Counted from the stretch's first letter, positions 31,301 through 40,170 are shown. The stretch is DNA of 64,000 nt from Acanthosepion esculentum (GCA_964036315.1 OZ038500.1:60915446-60979445); one strand, 5' to 3'. A program made the numbers and translations. Notes: a model not told the origin generated them from the letters alone.

Positions 31301-31436
31301 TGTCATAAAAAAGAGCCCAACGTGCTAATTACAAATAGGAGATACGAAAATAAAGCAAGTACCTGATTTCAAATATCTAGGAAGAATTTTAACAGAGGAA
31401 CGAAAGTTGGACATCGATATCCGAAGGTGCTTTAGT
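31301..31436 (+). pseudogene. LINE RT fragment upstream of the previous segment's domain
   Basis: Translation gives VPDFKYLGRILTEERKLDID, the FKYLG motif that lies upstream of the AKDVFQKL segment in an intact element. It sits downstream here, so it derives from a second copy or a rearrangement. Confidence 0.7.
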
Positions 31437-31680
31437 CCCCTACCAGCCAATTATTTTGAGGAAAACATTTCATTTTCAGACGATTTTTTTATTTGTTTTT
31501 AATATAGTAACTAAAACACCTTGAAGTAACCTAGCGGCGGTTAACACGTCTACCAGATGATGTATTGGTTGACAAGCTTAGAAGGACATAAAAAGAATCA
31601 AGATCGACGTATAAACACGTCTCTAGCTAATTTTTTAACTTTATGTTTTGGACGTGATTATTAGTCCGTTTCGGTGTAAA
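31437..31680. repeat. Direct repeat D, copy 2
   Basis: See 30,590-30,840: same order of phrases (accagccaattattttgagg, agaatcaagatcgacgtata, gtgattattagtccgttt). Confidence 0.8.
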
Positions 31681-31689
31681 AGAAAAAAA

Positions 31690-32165
31690 AACTCTATACA
31701 CGTCTACGCAGGGAAGAAGTTGATAACTGCTTAGATTTTGGAAGACATTTTTCGCTATTCGAATGCGCCTTCTCATCTGGATGTCGGATTGTCCGTCTGC
31801 TGACAAATCTCTTCCTAGATGTTCGTATTTTGGGAGTTTTCTCTGAATTTACTTATCTCTAATTCGAATTTCGCATCTTGGGCTGTTCCTTTTGTTAACA
31901 AACATACATTCTGAGTTCTTGCATTCATTTTCAACATTCTGTAGGGGATTCTGCATTTCCCTTTTTTGTGTCTGCTATCAACACTGTATCAGCTGCATAT
32001 GTAATTTTAATATTGTGACATCCAATAATGAATACTCGTAGAACTGTAAAGGCTGAATATGTTGGGTGACGCATCATGAAGACAGGTGGATTGCTTCCCA
32101 AATAAATCAAGCCTATGTAGCAGTTTGCATAGTTCTCTTGTTCATTTTCACTGATTATCAAGAAC
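31690..32165 (-). pseudogene. LINE reverse transcriptase palm fragment with mutated YADD box
   Basis: Minus strand: NCYIGLIYLGSNPPVFMM (degenerate) and, at 31,975-32,015, KITYAADTVLIADTKKG. The catalytic YADD motif is YAAD here (31,988-31,999), so the first Asp is lost. Downstream codons (31,690-31,930) continue in broken frames. Orientation is opposite to the RT fragments just to the left. Confidence 0.78.
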
Positions 32166-32394
32166 CATTGTGGGGTCTGTGTGGTAGTTAGAATTCTTTT
32201 ATCTACAAACTGGTATTCTTTGGGAAACTGAAATTTTGAAATGGCCTAGCGTGACGTCATATGGACGGCGAAAATCTAAAGCCCAAAAATGTAACTTTGG
32301 TCAGTACTCAACATCTCATCGGAAAATTGTAAAAATATAATAAAAATTGAACAGACATTGTCACTTCTTTTTAATCATACTTGTGAGTAGCAAA
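32166..32394. other. Unassigned sequence
   Basis: Nothing recognised. Confidence 0.4.
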
Positions 32395-32625
32395 GGTTAC
32401 CGCCCACCCAACAATGCACCACTGAGCAGCATATATAAATAGTCGAGCTAATTCCACAACAAATATAAACTGAAGATTGTGTTTAAGCATGATACAGACT
32501 GCCCTCGCTGTGTGTTGACCTCAATGTCAACTTTTCTATTTACATATGCTCCATACATGATAGTGATCACTTTAACCCATAATATAGCATACCTTAAAAC
32601 TATATTTCTATCATATATGACTGAT
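32395..32625 (+). mobile_element. Diverged hammerhead-family B leader and tail
   Basis: accgcccacccaacaatgca, then TATA-like tatataaatag (~32,430), then a degenerate core region (gcatgatacagactgccctc) and the family tail (atgatagtgatcacttta, cccataatatagcatacctt). The hammerhead core is destroyed. Same order as 22,080-22,320. Confidence 0.65.
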
Positions 32626-33044
32626 AATATTGTATACCGAGCTAGCATACATTCCGGTAATGATATTAAATTTTATTTTGGCTCCACTGAAAAACCTTGG
32701 AAATTTCGTTTCTAACATCATCGAATGATTTTAAGCAATATATAATACAAAAACAGCACTGCTCTCTGCAAATGTTTCTGGCAATGAAAGAATAATGGTA
32801 ATGCACCTTTTATCACCTGGGATATTGTAGCAAGAGCCAAATCTTATAACGAGAAAGGTAATAGATTTAACTTATATTTTGTTGAAAACACATAAAACAT
32901 TAAAATAACCCTAGATTAGGAAAACAAGAGAAATTAACTGATGGTCACATTTAGACATGAAAATAAAGATATGTTTAAATACGTTCATCCAGATTAATTT
33001 TTAATGTAAATTACGTTTTTTTTAATAAGAACAAGTAATCCAGT
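32626..33044. other. Unassigned AT-rich sequence
   Basis: No coding or repeat signature recognised. Confidence 0.4.
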
Positions 33045-33262
33045 CAAATCCATTACATTTACTTACGTGCTAATAGCCTTGGGAAAGGTATGAATGCTCT
33101 TATTCTCCCCCCATCTATGGGTAAATAGCAGGACAGATCGGGTTCTATAAACTTGGATGGAAACCTACTGCAGGAAAAAAATCTGCCTCGTCAGTCATGT
33201 ATCGAAAGGTAAATGATCGCCTAAGCGTGTATCACGCATGGCTCATAACTCACCGACTGAAT
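33045..33262 (+). mobile_element. SINE family 1, variant with alternative 3' end, headless
   Basis: Body from ccagtcaaatccattacatt through gggtaaatagcaggacagat, then the alternative 3' end (aaaaaaatctgcctcgtcag, gatcgcctaagcgtgtatca) shared with 39,623-39,877 rather than with 15,132-15,533. Confidence 0.8.
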
Positions 33263-33490
33263 CTCCCTTTAGGCTTTATATAAAAAAATTAATATTCAAA
33301 ATTCTACAATATTTTTTTACAAATATATATAAATTCCGTTTATTTTAAAAACTAAATATAATTTTTAAAATTAAAAAAAAATGATCCCAGTACAATATGT
33401 AACTGCACGAACATTGCGATAACTAAATTTTTTATTCAAATTACTTAACGGTCAGTCTGTATCCATCACTTGAAGATTGCGTTGTGCACG

Positions 33491-33494
<4 letters not shown>

Positions 33495-33577
<83 letters not shown>
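33495..33577. repeat. (AT)n microsatellite, ~83 bp
   Basis: Pure AT dinucleotides. Confidence 0.97.
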
Positions 33578-33579
<2 letters not shown>

Positions 33580-34625
33580 ACACAGCGAATGTGTCTCCTC
33601 TTTATTGCTATTGTTACAGAGTTTCGCTGTTTTTAATATCCGGCCTTCGTCCGATTTTTGCCGATCGGGGTATCCATCAGCAATTTTCCTGGGTACGTTC
33701 TTCTAAAAAACCACTTCTCACGTAGTGCTCAGTTTCCGGAATTTTCACCGCACCGAAGAAACTCATAATTACCCTGACACCATATTCCCGAGCCGACGCG
33801 TCAATACAGCAGGATAATACCCAGAGCAGATCTTGCAACATTTAACCTAATCTGCCCGATGCGCTACTGTTTCGCTTTCTGTCTTTCTTTTTTCTTTAGA
33901 TTGACTTATTTTATTTATTTATCCCTATGCTAAGTAGGAGGCTTTCATAATCCAGCATGTACACCGATTCTTTTAAATATCTGTTGCCTCTGTGTTCCTC
34001 TCTGTCTAGTATTTGCATTTTATTCCACAGGGATTCACTACACGTTTCCTCTGTATATGATCAGCAATTCCTGATTTTATTATATCGCATTGATGTTCCT
34101 CCAAACTTAATTTTAGGGGAGCTGATTTTTTTGATTTTTTACACAACGGCACGGGACGAAATTCACATATTACTTGAACATATTCTACTCGGTTTTATAC
34201 TCGACTTGGGAGAGATTTCTCTGTAGTGGCCGAGCTGCTTTTTAATATTGTCCTGATATTGTACAGATAGCAGATCTTCTTAATATTTTCCGATAACCTC
34301 TCGACGCAAGGGAAGCAGTACCGGGCCTTTTCATCCATACTTCTGATTCAGTCTGAAGGGGCAGTTGTTATTCTCAAAGATAATTTCGATGCTGATCATC
34401 TTCTGTTGGTATGAAAAACGGCAGCAAGGTCTCAATAGCGACAACAGCCGCATTCGAAAAGGAAATCATATGTCAGTGCAGTCAAGCAGCAGGCAGTTCC
34501 AAACTCAAGATTGTGAGTTCAGCCCAGGGTCGGGTAATGCAGATTCAGTGGAAACAGAGCAAAGAATAAAACGAACCCTGCTAAATAAACAAAGTACTTA
34601 GACACGGACCGCAAAATAACGACAT
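33578..34625. other. Mostly unassigned; weak SINE family 2-like piece at the left
   Basis: 33,600-33,690 (tttattgctattgttacaga, tatccggccttcgtccg) faintly resembles the minus-strand SINE family 2 tail. Near 34,500 a gtgagttcagccc could be a decayed B box. No convincing gene. Confidence 0.35.
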
Positions 34626-34629
34626 ACTA

Positions 34630-34805
34630 CTCTCATATATTAAGTAAAGAATTCAGTTCGAAATTCCCTGAACGATATCTGGAACGACAAAGCAGGTGAA
34701 GAAGGCCGGGCAGCTTAACGGCAGAAACGTTGTAACAATAACAACAAAGATGAGGATAATATCCTGCATGCAAAGAATGTAAATAATGTTGAAGCATCAT
34801 GAAGG
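34630..34805 (+). mobile_element. SINE family 2, 3' half
   Basis: attcagttcgaaattccctg, gtgaagaaggccgggcagc, gcagaaacgttgtaacaata, then the tail gatgaggataatatcctgca..gtaaataatg. The first C of the CTGAAGA motif is G. Confidence 0.75.
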
Positions 34806-34909
34806 AAAATCGTAAATAACAACTGCATATCGGTTTTATTCTCCAACAATTATACAAAAACACAAATATATACTCGCAAGTAAAATTTCAGTATGCTCTT
34901 TGGATTTCG

Positions 34910-34910
<1 letters not shown>

Positions 34911-34951
<41 letters not shown>

Positions 34952-35020
34952 GTGTGTGTGTGTATGCGTGTGTGTGTACGCGCGTGTGTGATTATGTGTG
35001 TGTGTACGTGTGTGAGAAGA
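34911..35020. repeat. (AT)n then (GT)n-rich tract
   Basis: AT to ~34,951, then interrupted GT. Confidence 0.95.
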
Positions 35021-35279
35021 TGTATTTGTATAATACATCTGTCTATCAATAATATGGATATACTCATAATTCTGTGTCAAAATCAATAACTCAATAAGGC
35101 CTGGACCAATATTTGTCAAATCTATACTTCTCTATTTTCCCCCTTGGTAAAATATCTAAGTACATTTTTAGCCAGTTTTAAAAGCTATTATTTGAAATAT
35201 CTGGAATTTATGAAAATGGAGTGCCTGAAGTTATTAAAGTTATTATGCATATTAAAATAAACTTAATAATAAATATTAT
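35021..35279. other. Unassigned
   Basis: AT-rich, nothing recognised. Confidence 0.4.
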
Positions 35280-35309
35280 ATACATACATACACACATACA
35301 TACATGCAA

Positions 35310-35390
<81 letters not shown>
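35280..35390. repeat. (CATA)n and (AT)n
   Basis: Interrupted catacata, then pure AT from ~35,317 to 35,389. Confidence 0.96.
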
Positions 35391-35394
<4 letters not shown>

Positions 35395-35458
35395 CTCACA
35401 GTGAGTGCTGGCATTATTGAAATGTTGCTTGGTGCAATATAGTAGAATTAGAACGTAT

Positions 35459-35616
35459 ATATTAATAAATATACATTTTTTCCTCACGCTTAGCACGACT
35501 CAAAGTTTCATGCCCAATGCAATCATCAGGTGCTGAATTGAGACAAGAATGCGTTGTGCATGACACTCCGAGTCGTGCCGTCGGACAGGAAGAATGTATA
35601 TTTATTAATACACACA
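35459..35616. repeat. Inverted repeat with hammerhead in its left half
   Basis: 35,459-35,518 (tattaataaatatacatttt ...) pairs with 35,557-35,616 as imperfect reverse complements (~60-bp arms, ~38-bp centre). The left half carries an intact minus-strand hammerhead (35,492-35,534). The right half keeps gtgcatgacactccgagtcg, a mutated copy (GACAC instead of GAAAC) on the plus strand. Confidence 0.85.
35492..35534 (-). ncRNA. Predicted hammerhead ribozyme, intact core
   Basis: Minus strand, 5' to 3': AGCAC, CTGATGA, stem II tgc/gca (with a T-T pair at its base and loop attgg), GAAAC, loop tttga, GTC, then GTGCT. Stem I pairs perfectly over 5 bp (AGCAC with GTGCT). Stem III is two pairs (A-T, C-G). 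Cleavage is predicted between 35,497 and 35,496. The weak first pair of stem II is shared with the family at 22,180 and 35,864, which suggests common ancestry and leaves catalytic rate uncertain. Confidence 0.75.
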
Positions 35617-35646
35617 CCTGGATAAACACACACACGCACATACCCA

Positions 35647-35648
<2 letters not shown>

Positions 35649-35698
<50 letters not shown>
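35649..35698. repeat. (AT)n microsatellite
   Basis: Pure AT; flanks the reversed tail of the hammerhead palindrome. Confidence 0.97.
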
Positions 35699-35701
<3 letters not shown>

Positions 35702-35807
35702 GGAATATAGTCTTAAAGTGTGCTACATTTATTGGATAAAGTGCTCAATATCAGAGATAGAGCGTGTGTAAATATAAAAGTGAACATAGAAGTCAACACT
35801 TAGAGGC

Positions 35808-35850
35808 GACAGTCTGTTTCATGCTAGTGCAATCGTCAGGCAACGATTAG
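35808..35850 (-). ncRNA. Hammerhead-like core, left arm
   Basis: Minus strand: CTGACGA (35,839-35,833), stem II tgc/gca, GAAAC, stem III ACA/TGT with loop gac, GTC (ends at 35,808). Stem I near the core has only two pairs. The T-T mismatch at the base of stem II is present. Confidence 0.6.
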
Positions 35851-35853
35851 AGG

Positions 35854-35904
35854 TTAGAGTTGTCTGACGATTGCACTAGCATGAAACACACTGTCGCCTC
35901 TAAG
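35854..35904 (+). ncRNA. Hammerhead-like core, right arm, with extended stem I
   Basis: Plus strand: CTGACGA (35,864-35,870), stem II tgc/gca with loop acta, GAAAC (35,883-35,887), stem III ACA/TGT with loop cac, GTC (ends 35,895). TTAGAG (35,854-35,859) pairs with CTCTAA (35,898-35,903) and TG pairs next to the core with a TT bulge, giving a plausible 8-bp stem I. Confidence 0.65.
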
Positions 35905-35922
35905 TGTTGACTTCTATGTTCA

Positions 35923-35928
<6 letters not shown>

Positions 35929-35983
<55 letters not shown>

Positions 35984-36001
35984 TAATAGCAGTATTGTGC
36001 T

Positions 36002-36047
<46 letters not shown>

Positions 36048-36060
36048 CACAATACTGCTG
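35929..36060. repeat. (AT)n arrays and AT-centred hairpin
   Basis: (AT)n at 35,929-35,978. Then arms agcagtattgtgctata (35,988-36,004) and tatagcacaatactgct (36,043-36,059) are exact reverse complements around a second (AT)n. Confidence 0.95.
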
Positions 36061-36395
36061 TTTAACAAAGCAGCAAAATCAATCCGTCAATTGGTCAATG
36101 TAATGATTCTGAAGATAATTTCGATTTAAAAAATTCTAATTTAATTAAAAGACTTGTCCATTTACTATGAGGAAAGTGTATAGAATATGCTTTGATCACC
36201 AGATCAACCACAATAAATTTACGTCCAAGCTCTTTCTTGGAGTAACGTCTTTTATCACAAAGCATAATTGATAATAAATAAAGCATAAAAACGTGAATGG
36301 AAATAAAATTAGCTAGATTATATCTATATATAGACATACTCCCAAAAAGAAAATTCAATTTAAAAATTTCAATTTTTCCCCTTGTCATTACTCTT
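36061..36395. other. Unassigned
   Basis: AT-rich; minus-strand frame of 97 codons (36,095-36,388) has no recognised domain. Confidence 0.35.
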
Positions 36396-36443
36396 ATTAA
36401 TTTATCTATCTATCTGTTTCTATCTATCTATCTATCTATGTTT

Positions 36444-36513
<70 letters not shown>

Positions 36514-36520
36514 AAACATG
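36396..36520. repeat. (TATC)n then AT-centred hairpin
   Basis: Tetranucleotide tatc at ~36,400-36,437; then atgtttccatata (36,438) and tatatggaaacat (to 36,519) flank (AT)n as an inverted repeat. Confidence 0.93.
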
Positions 36521-37020
36521 GGCAATGGAAAGTATCCAAAATATCCAATTGTGAAAAACAAGAAATAAATTTAATGAATGATGTAATGTCCACTCAGGAG
36601 ATATGAAGGAAACATTACAGTAACCATGTAATGGTGAAGAAAGTTATTGATAATACAAATTCAGAACTAGATACAGTTGGAAATTATTTAAGATCTTGTC
36701 TCTTCAAACGGAAGGTAAACTAGTATTGAATGAGTGAGTGACTTTAGTGACTGGAGTTATGAAAAGAGCTTTGCAGAAATCGCCAAATCAAAAAGCTTAT
36801 TGAAAATATAAAGAACGTGTTTTCTCTCGAAGAACGGAAATGGAAGTGAGTTATATCCAGCATTAAGGTCTTTGAATATATTAGAATTGATTAAATGAGA
36901 AGTGATAGAAATTATTAAATAATTTTCGAATTGTTTTCTCTAAAGAAAACTCCCAGTAAATGCAACTCTCATTAAAGAAGATATTGTAAAGGATCAAAAT
37001 TGACATAGGTCTATATTTCT
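36521..37020. other. Unassigned
   Basis: No gene or repeat family recognised. Confidence 0.4.
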
Positions 37021-37024
37021 GTGA

Positions 37025-37115
37025 TGAGATATTGTAACTATTTACATTACTTAAATCATTCGGTCTGTTTATCTCATCTTTATTGCAATATTCATGACGT
37101 TTCGGCCGCTGAATG
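37025..37115 (-). mobile_element. SINE family 2, 3' tail fragment
   Basis: taactatttacattacttaa, tatctcatctttattgcaat and catgacgtttcggccgctga match the reversed tail at 4,900-4,965. Confidence 0.65.
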
Positions 37116-37895
37116 CTCAGGATTACCGCTTATCCGATGCAGATGTGGCTTAATAAAGGCAGTAAATAATTTAGAGGTGTGATGTTATGTGCCGGAATTT
37201 CCATCAAACAGTTAATTCTTCTTTCAAATCGATGACGACATGAAACAGAACTGTGCTAGCTATGTGGATGTCCTGGACAGGAATTTTCTTGAATGCTGTA
37301 AGTCGCTGTAGTTGTTAATGCTAACTGTGTATTGATAATAATGTAATATGATAGTCGTGTTCTTTGTAAATTATGTTACCACCATTGATAACGTTACTTT
37401 TTGAATCAACAGAGCGCGTTTCATGCGCATTTACAAAAAAATCACATCTATCCATTACATTAGTGTTTCTTTTAGCAATTCCCCACATGAAGATGATATT
37501 GGATGAGATTGAAAGTAATTAGGACAATAAAAGAAATGAGAAAACTACGGCGCCTTTCTAAATGAGTTTAATGGCGACATTAAGAAACTGATCCGTGATC
37601 AAAGGATTAAAATAAAATTACAAATACTATCTCTAGATTATCCAACATGCTTGAATGAACATATGCTGCCTAAATGTATATATTTAACACGTTGTCTTCA
37701 TGGAAAACAAAGGCACATTCTTAGTAAAAAAGAAAAAAAAAGAAAAGAAAAAGTTACTAATATCCAAAAAGAGGCTTACACAGGAGCGTCTTTTTAAAAA
37801 GAATCGAATTTCATGTGACTACACAACATTTCGCTTTTGATTATTGTCTCTTGCCTTGATAACGACAAATGACGAAACGCGCCAACAAGAACTAT
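37116..37895. other. Unassigned; no gene
   Basis: Scattered short frames. Near 37,855-37,885, ccttgataacgacaaatgac then gaaacg is a degenerate hammerhead-like phrase without a cleavage triplet. Confidence 0.4.
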
Positions 37896-37904
37896 GTCCT
37901 ATTT

Positions 37905-37923
37905 TCCGATCGTCTATCTTATT

Positions 37924-37985
<62 letters not shown>

Positions 37986-38001
37986 TAAAATAGACGATCG
38001 T
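37905..38001. repeat. AT-centred hairpin
   Basis: cgatcgtctatcttattcat (left) and atgaataaaatagacgatcg (37,981-38,000) are reverse complements with one mismatch around (AT)n at 37,927-37,980. Confidence 0.93.
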
Positions 38002-38039
38002 CTATTGTATTCATACATACATACATACATATCTATGTA

Positions 38040-38328
38040 CAGTATTTACATTAGTCGGACTATTGTCCTCATCTTTGTCGCCATATTTGTTTCGGCCGTT
38101 GTACGCTCCGGCCTTCTTCAGGTGGTTGGAATTTCGAACTGAACCCTTTATTTCGATCACTGGGGTAGACTGTTCTAGTTCCACGTGCCATGTTTGATGG
38201 ATGTCAGTTATCTCCTGCTAATTTTCCCTCTGAAAGTTCTCCACTGCCTTAACCGGGTATTGAACTCACACTCTTTGGGTCTGTCACTGGATCTAACCAA
38301 CGCCTTTATCCACTGTGCCATGTGTCCT
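38040..38328 (-). mobile_element. SINE family 2, near full length
   Basis: Minus-strand head: cacatggcacagtggataaa, B box gagttcaatacc (38,256-38,267); middle: aactgacatccatcaaacat; tail: cctgaagaaggccggagcg, caacggccgaaac. Matches 4,890-5,215 throughout; the six bases after GAAAC seen there (stem III-like gttgta) are deleted here. Confidence 0.82.
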
Positions 38329-38439
38329 TAGGGTATGAATTTTTGGGTATTATAAACGTAATGTTTTCAGCAATCATTTTTTACCAGTGCTCATATTGCA
38401 ATTTTGCTGTTATCATTGCAGGTTTTACCAGAGCTCATA

Positions 38440-38772
38440 TTGCAACTTTGTTATCATTACTTTTCTCTGGCACTCCTTATTACTGGTTCCCATATTGTAT
38501 TTATTTCTATGCTTGGTCGACTCAGGAGATTTTTGTGGCCTAGCATATATGCTGATTCCTTAAGTTTACGAATTTTCCAATGGTGTTCCCTGTCTATGAT
38601 CGCAACATGATCCCACAGGGGACGGTGATCTCCCTTCTCTCTCCATATGTGGTCAGCCACGCCTGATTTTTCTACTTCCCCTCGCGTTACAGCTTTCTGG
38701 TGTTCCTGAAGCCTTACCTTGAGGGGGCGGCCTGTCTCTCCTTTATATTCCTTTCCGCAGCTGCCTGCCTTA
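38440..38772 (-). pseudogene. Penelope-like element, GIY-YIG endonuclease domain
   Basis: The minus-strand frame reads GSCGKEYKGETGRPLKVRLQ, EHQKAVTRGEVEKSGVADHI, then a WDHVAIIDREHHWKIRKLKE segment and finally SIEINTIWEPVI. The CGKEYKGETGRPL..R..EH pattern and the C-terminal PSIEI..IW.P signature are typical of the GIY-YIG domain at the C-terminus of Penelope-like elements. The expected YIG is YKG. About 100 residues are open without a stop, better preserved than other relics here. The reverse transcriptase part is absent on this strand. Confidence 0.82.
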
Positions 38773-38773
38773 T

Positions 38774-38970
38774 GTGAAGGGGTTATCAGAGAAAATACAA
38801 AGGATCTGCGCTCCATATAACATCAGGACAACCTTTAAAAGTGTGACAACACTTCGCAGATATCTCTCTCGAGTGAGACCCCCCATAGAGGAGAATATGA
38901 CTAAAGACTGTGTGTGCGCTATCCCATGCAACTGCGGAAAGGAATATAAAGGAGAGACGTGTTGTAATAG
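38774..38970 (+). pseudogene. Penelope-like element, linker before GIY-YIG, inverted
   Basis: Plus strand: VKGLSEKIQRICAPYNIRTT, FKSVTTLRRYLSRVRPPIEE, NMTKDCVCAIPCNCGKEYKG. In intact elements this linker precedes the GIY-YIG domain on the same strand. Here it runs the opposite way and ends with its own CGKEYKGET copy (38,934-38,960), so the element is broken by an inversion or by two inverted copies. Confidence 0.78.
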
Positions 38971-39320
38971 CAAGCTACAAGACATCACCTTCTTCGGATG
39001 CAAACCATCTTTTGTACTGATTATTAGTGACTCATTCCGTTTTCCTCGGACATTTTTCTGTGGCCCTAAATATGTCAAAGGCGTTCGACACGTTTTTGCA
39101 TGCTGGCCTTCTCTATAAGCCCATGGTCTACAGTGTCGCATACACAATTTTATTTATTTAATCAGCATGACTGCTGCCATATCTGATCTGGTGAGCTTAC
39201 TACATATCTCGAGATGCTTGACAAAATTCGACGGGTCTATAATTGAATCGATCCTGATCTGGCTTCAGTCACTTTCTTGTGGCTTCATTCTGTCTTTTCT
39301 ACAAATATCTTAATGACAAT
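38971..39320. other. Unassigned continuation of the Penelope-like block
   Basis: A minus frame (TYLGPQKNVRGKRNESLIIS) stays open, but I cannot place it in a family. Confidence 0.3.
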
Positions 39321-39330
39321 TGCGGACCCC

Positions 39331-39507
39331 GACGTAATGTAATGGTTATCAAGCTCGTCTCCCTAGATCAATTACGAGTGATTTCGGTCCTCACTGGGTG
39401 CTCCATATTTTCGTCGTGTTTCACAGACGTGTTGCAACGGTTATCAATCTTGTGTCGCTTGATCAATTACAACTGAGTAGTGTGTTCGATTCTCACTAGG
39501 TGTCCCT
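39331..39507 (+). repeat. Two tandem tRNA-Val-like pseudogene/SINE-head copies
   Basis: taatgtaatggttatcaagc (39,335 on) resembles the D-arm/A-box of tRNA-Val, followed by gatcaattacgagtg and a degenerate B region (tttcggtcctcac). A second copy ~96 bp on (39,433-39,507) has caacggttatcaatcttgtg and a better B box gtgttcgattctcac. Neither folds as a good tRNA. Confidence 0.5.
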
Positions 39508-39539
39508 TATTGCCACAACTAAGCTGCTCTTAGTAAATC

Positions 39540-39622
39540 ACTATCTTCATGGCATTTTTTCTGATTACCTATTCTCTTCACCGCATCGACTACATCAATT
39601 TAAGCGTTCTACTAGATTGGCA
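39540..39622 (+). pseudogene. LINE 3' region, part 1 (split by SINE)
   Basis: cgcatcgactacatcaattt and aagcgttctactagattggc continue, after the SINE, into the segment at 39,890. Related to 40,415-40,440. Confidence 0.7.
39611..39622. repeat. Target-site duplication, left
   Basis: actagattggca, identical to 39,878-39,889. Confidence 0.9.
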
Positions 39623-39877
39623 CGATGGAATAATGGCTCAGATTGAGGAATCGGAGAGACGAGTTCGAATTCCAGTCGAATCCATTACATTCATTTACGC
39701 GCTAATACCCTTGGGAAAGGTGTGAATCTTCTTCTTCTCTCCCACCTGTGGGTAAATAGCAGGTTTATAGCTTTGGACGGCAACTGGTCTAGTGCAGACA
39801 GAAATGGCAACCTACTGCGGAAAAAAATCTGCCTCGTCATGATCGCCTAAGCGTGTATCAAGCATGGCACATAACTG
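39623..39877 (+). mobile_element. SINE family 1, alternative-3'-end subfamily, complete with target duplication
   Basis: Head cgatggaataatggctcaga, B box gagttcgaattcc (~39,661), body ccattacattcatttacgcg, gggtaaatagcaggttta, then the alternative 3' end aaaaaaatctgcctcgtcat, gatcgcctaagcgtgtatca. It is bounded by the exact 12-bp duplication actagattggca, so these are the true ends (255 bp). Confidence 0.92.
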
Positions 39878-40170
39878 ACTAGATTGGCAACTAGGTCTCA
39901 GAGTTTTACTTTTGAACTAGCTAAAGTCAACCGCCTGTTCTATTTTAATAGTTTCTTTTCTCTCACTTCTAACATGTGAAACTCTCTTCCGATTTCTGAC
40001 TTCCCTGATAACTACAGTATTCAAAAATTTAAATGCAGCGTCAATCGCCATTTTCTGTGTTCCTGAATCCTGTTTAATTATCGTCCTTTCTCCCCACTTC
40101 TCTTCACTAAAATCTTCTCATTCTCTTTCTCTCCCTGTAATCGCTTACATCCTTTGTCACTTGATGACAG
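39878..40170 (+). pseudogene. LINE 3' region, part 2
   Basis: Translation: FELAKVNRLFYFNSFFSLTS then a WNSLPISDFPDNYSIQKFKC segment and VNRHF, the C-terminal tail of R4/CR1-jockey-like LINEs (MWNSLP signature). The 3' UTR (ctttgtcacttgatgacagg) follows. Confidence 0.78.

Larger units (their letters stand above)
35699..35930. mobile_element. Hammerhead-family B palindrome, both arms complete
   Basis: 35,699-35,770 is the family tail in reverse (agtcttaaagtgtgctacat, gtgctcaatatcagagatag). 35,771-35,850 and 35,858-35,930 are near-perfect inverted arms (gtgaacatagaagtcaacac ... gacgattgcactagcatgaaac). Each arm carries a complete CTGACGA...GAAAC...GTC core, so hammerheads occur on both strands, facing each other. 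Confidence 0.88.

Noticed and set aside
37855..37890. Hammerhead-like ccttgataacgac...gaaacg
   Set aside because: The core box is TTGATAA and there is no cleavage triplet.
39331..39507. Functional tRNA-Val genes
   Set aside because: The anticodon arm and T arm do not fold properly in either copy.
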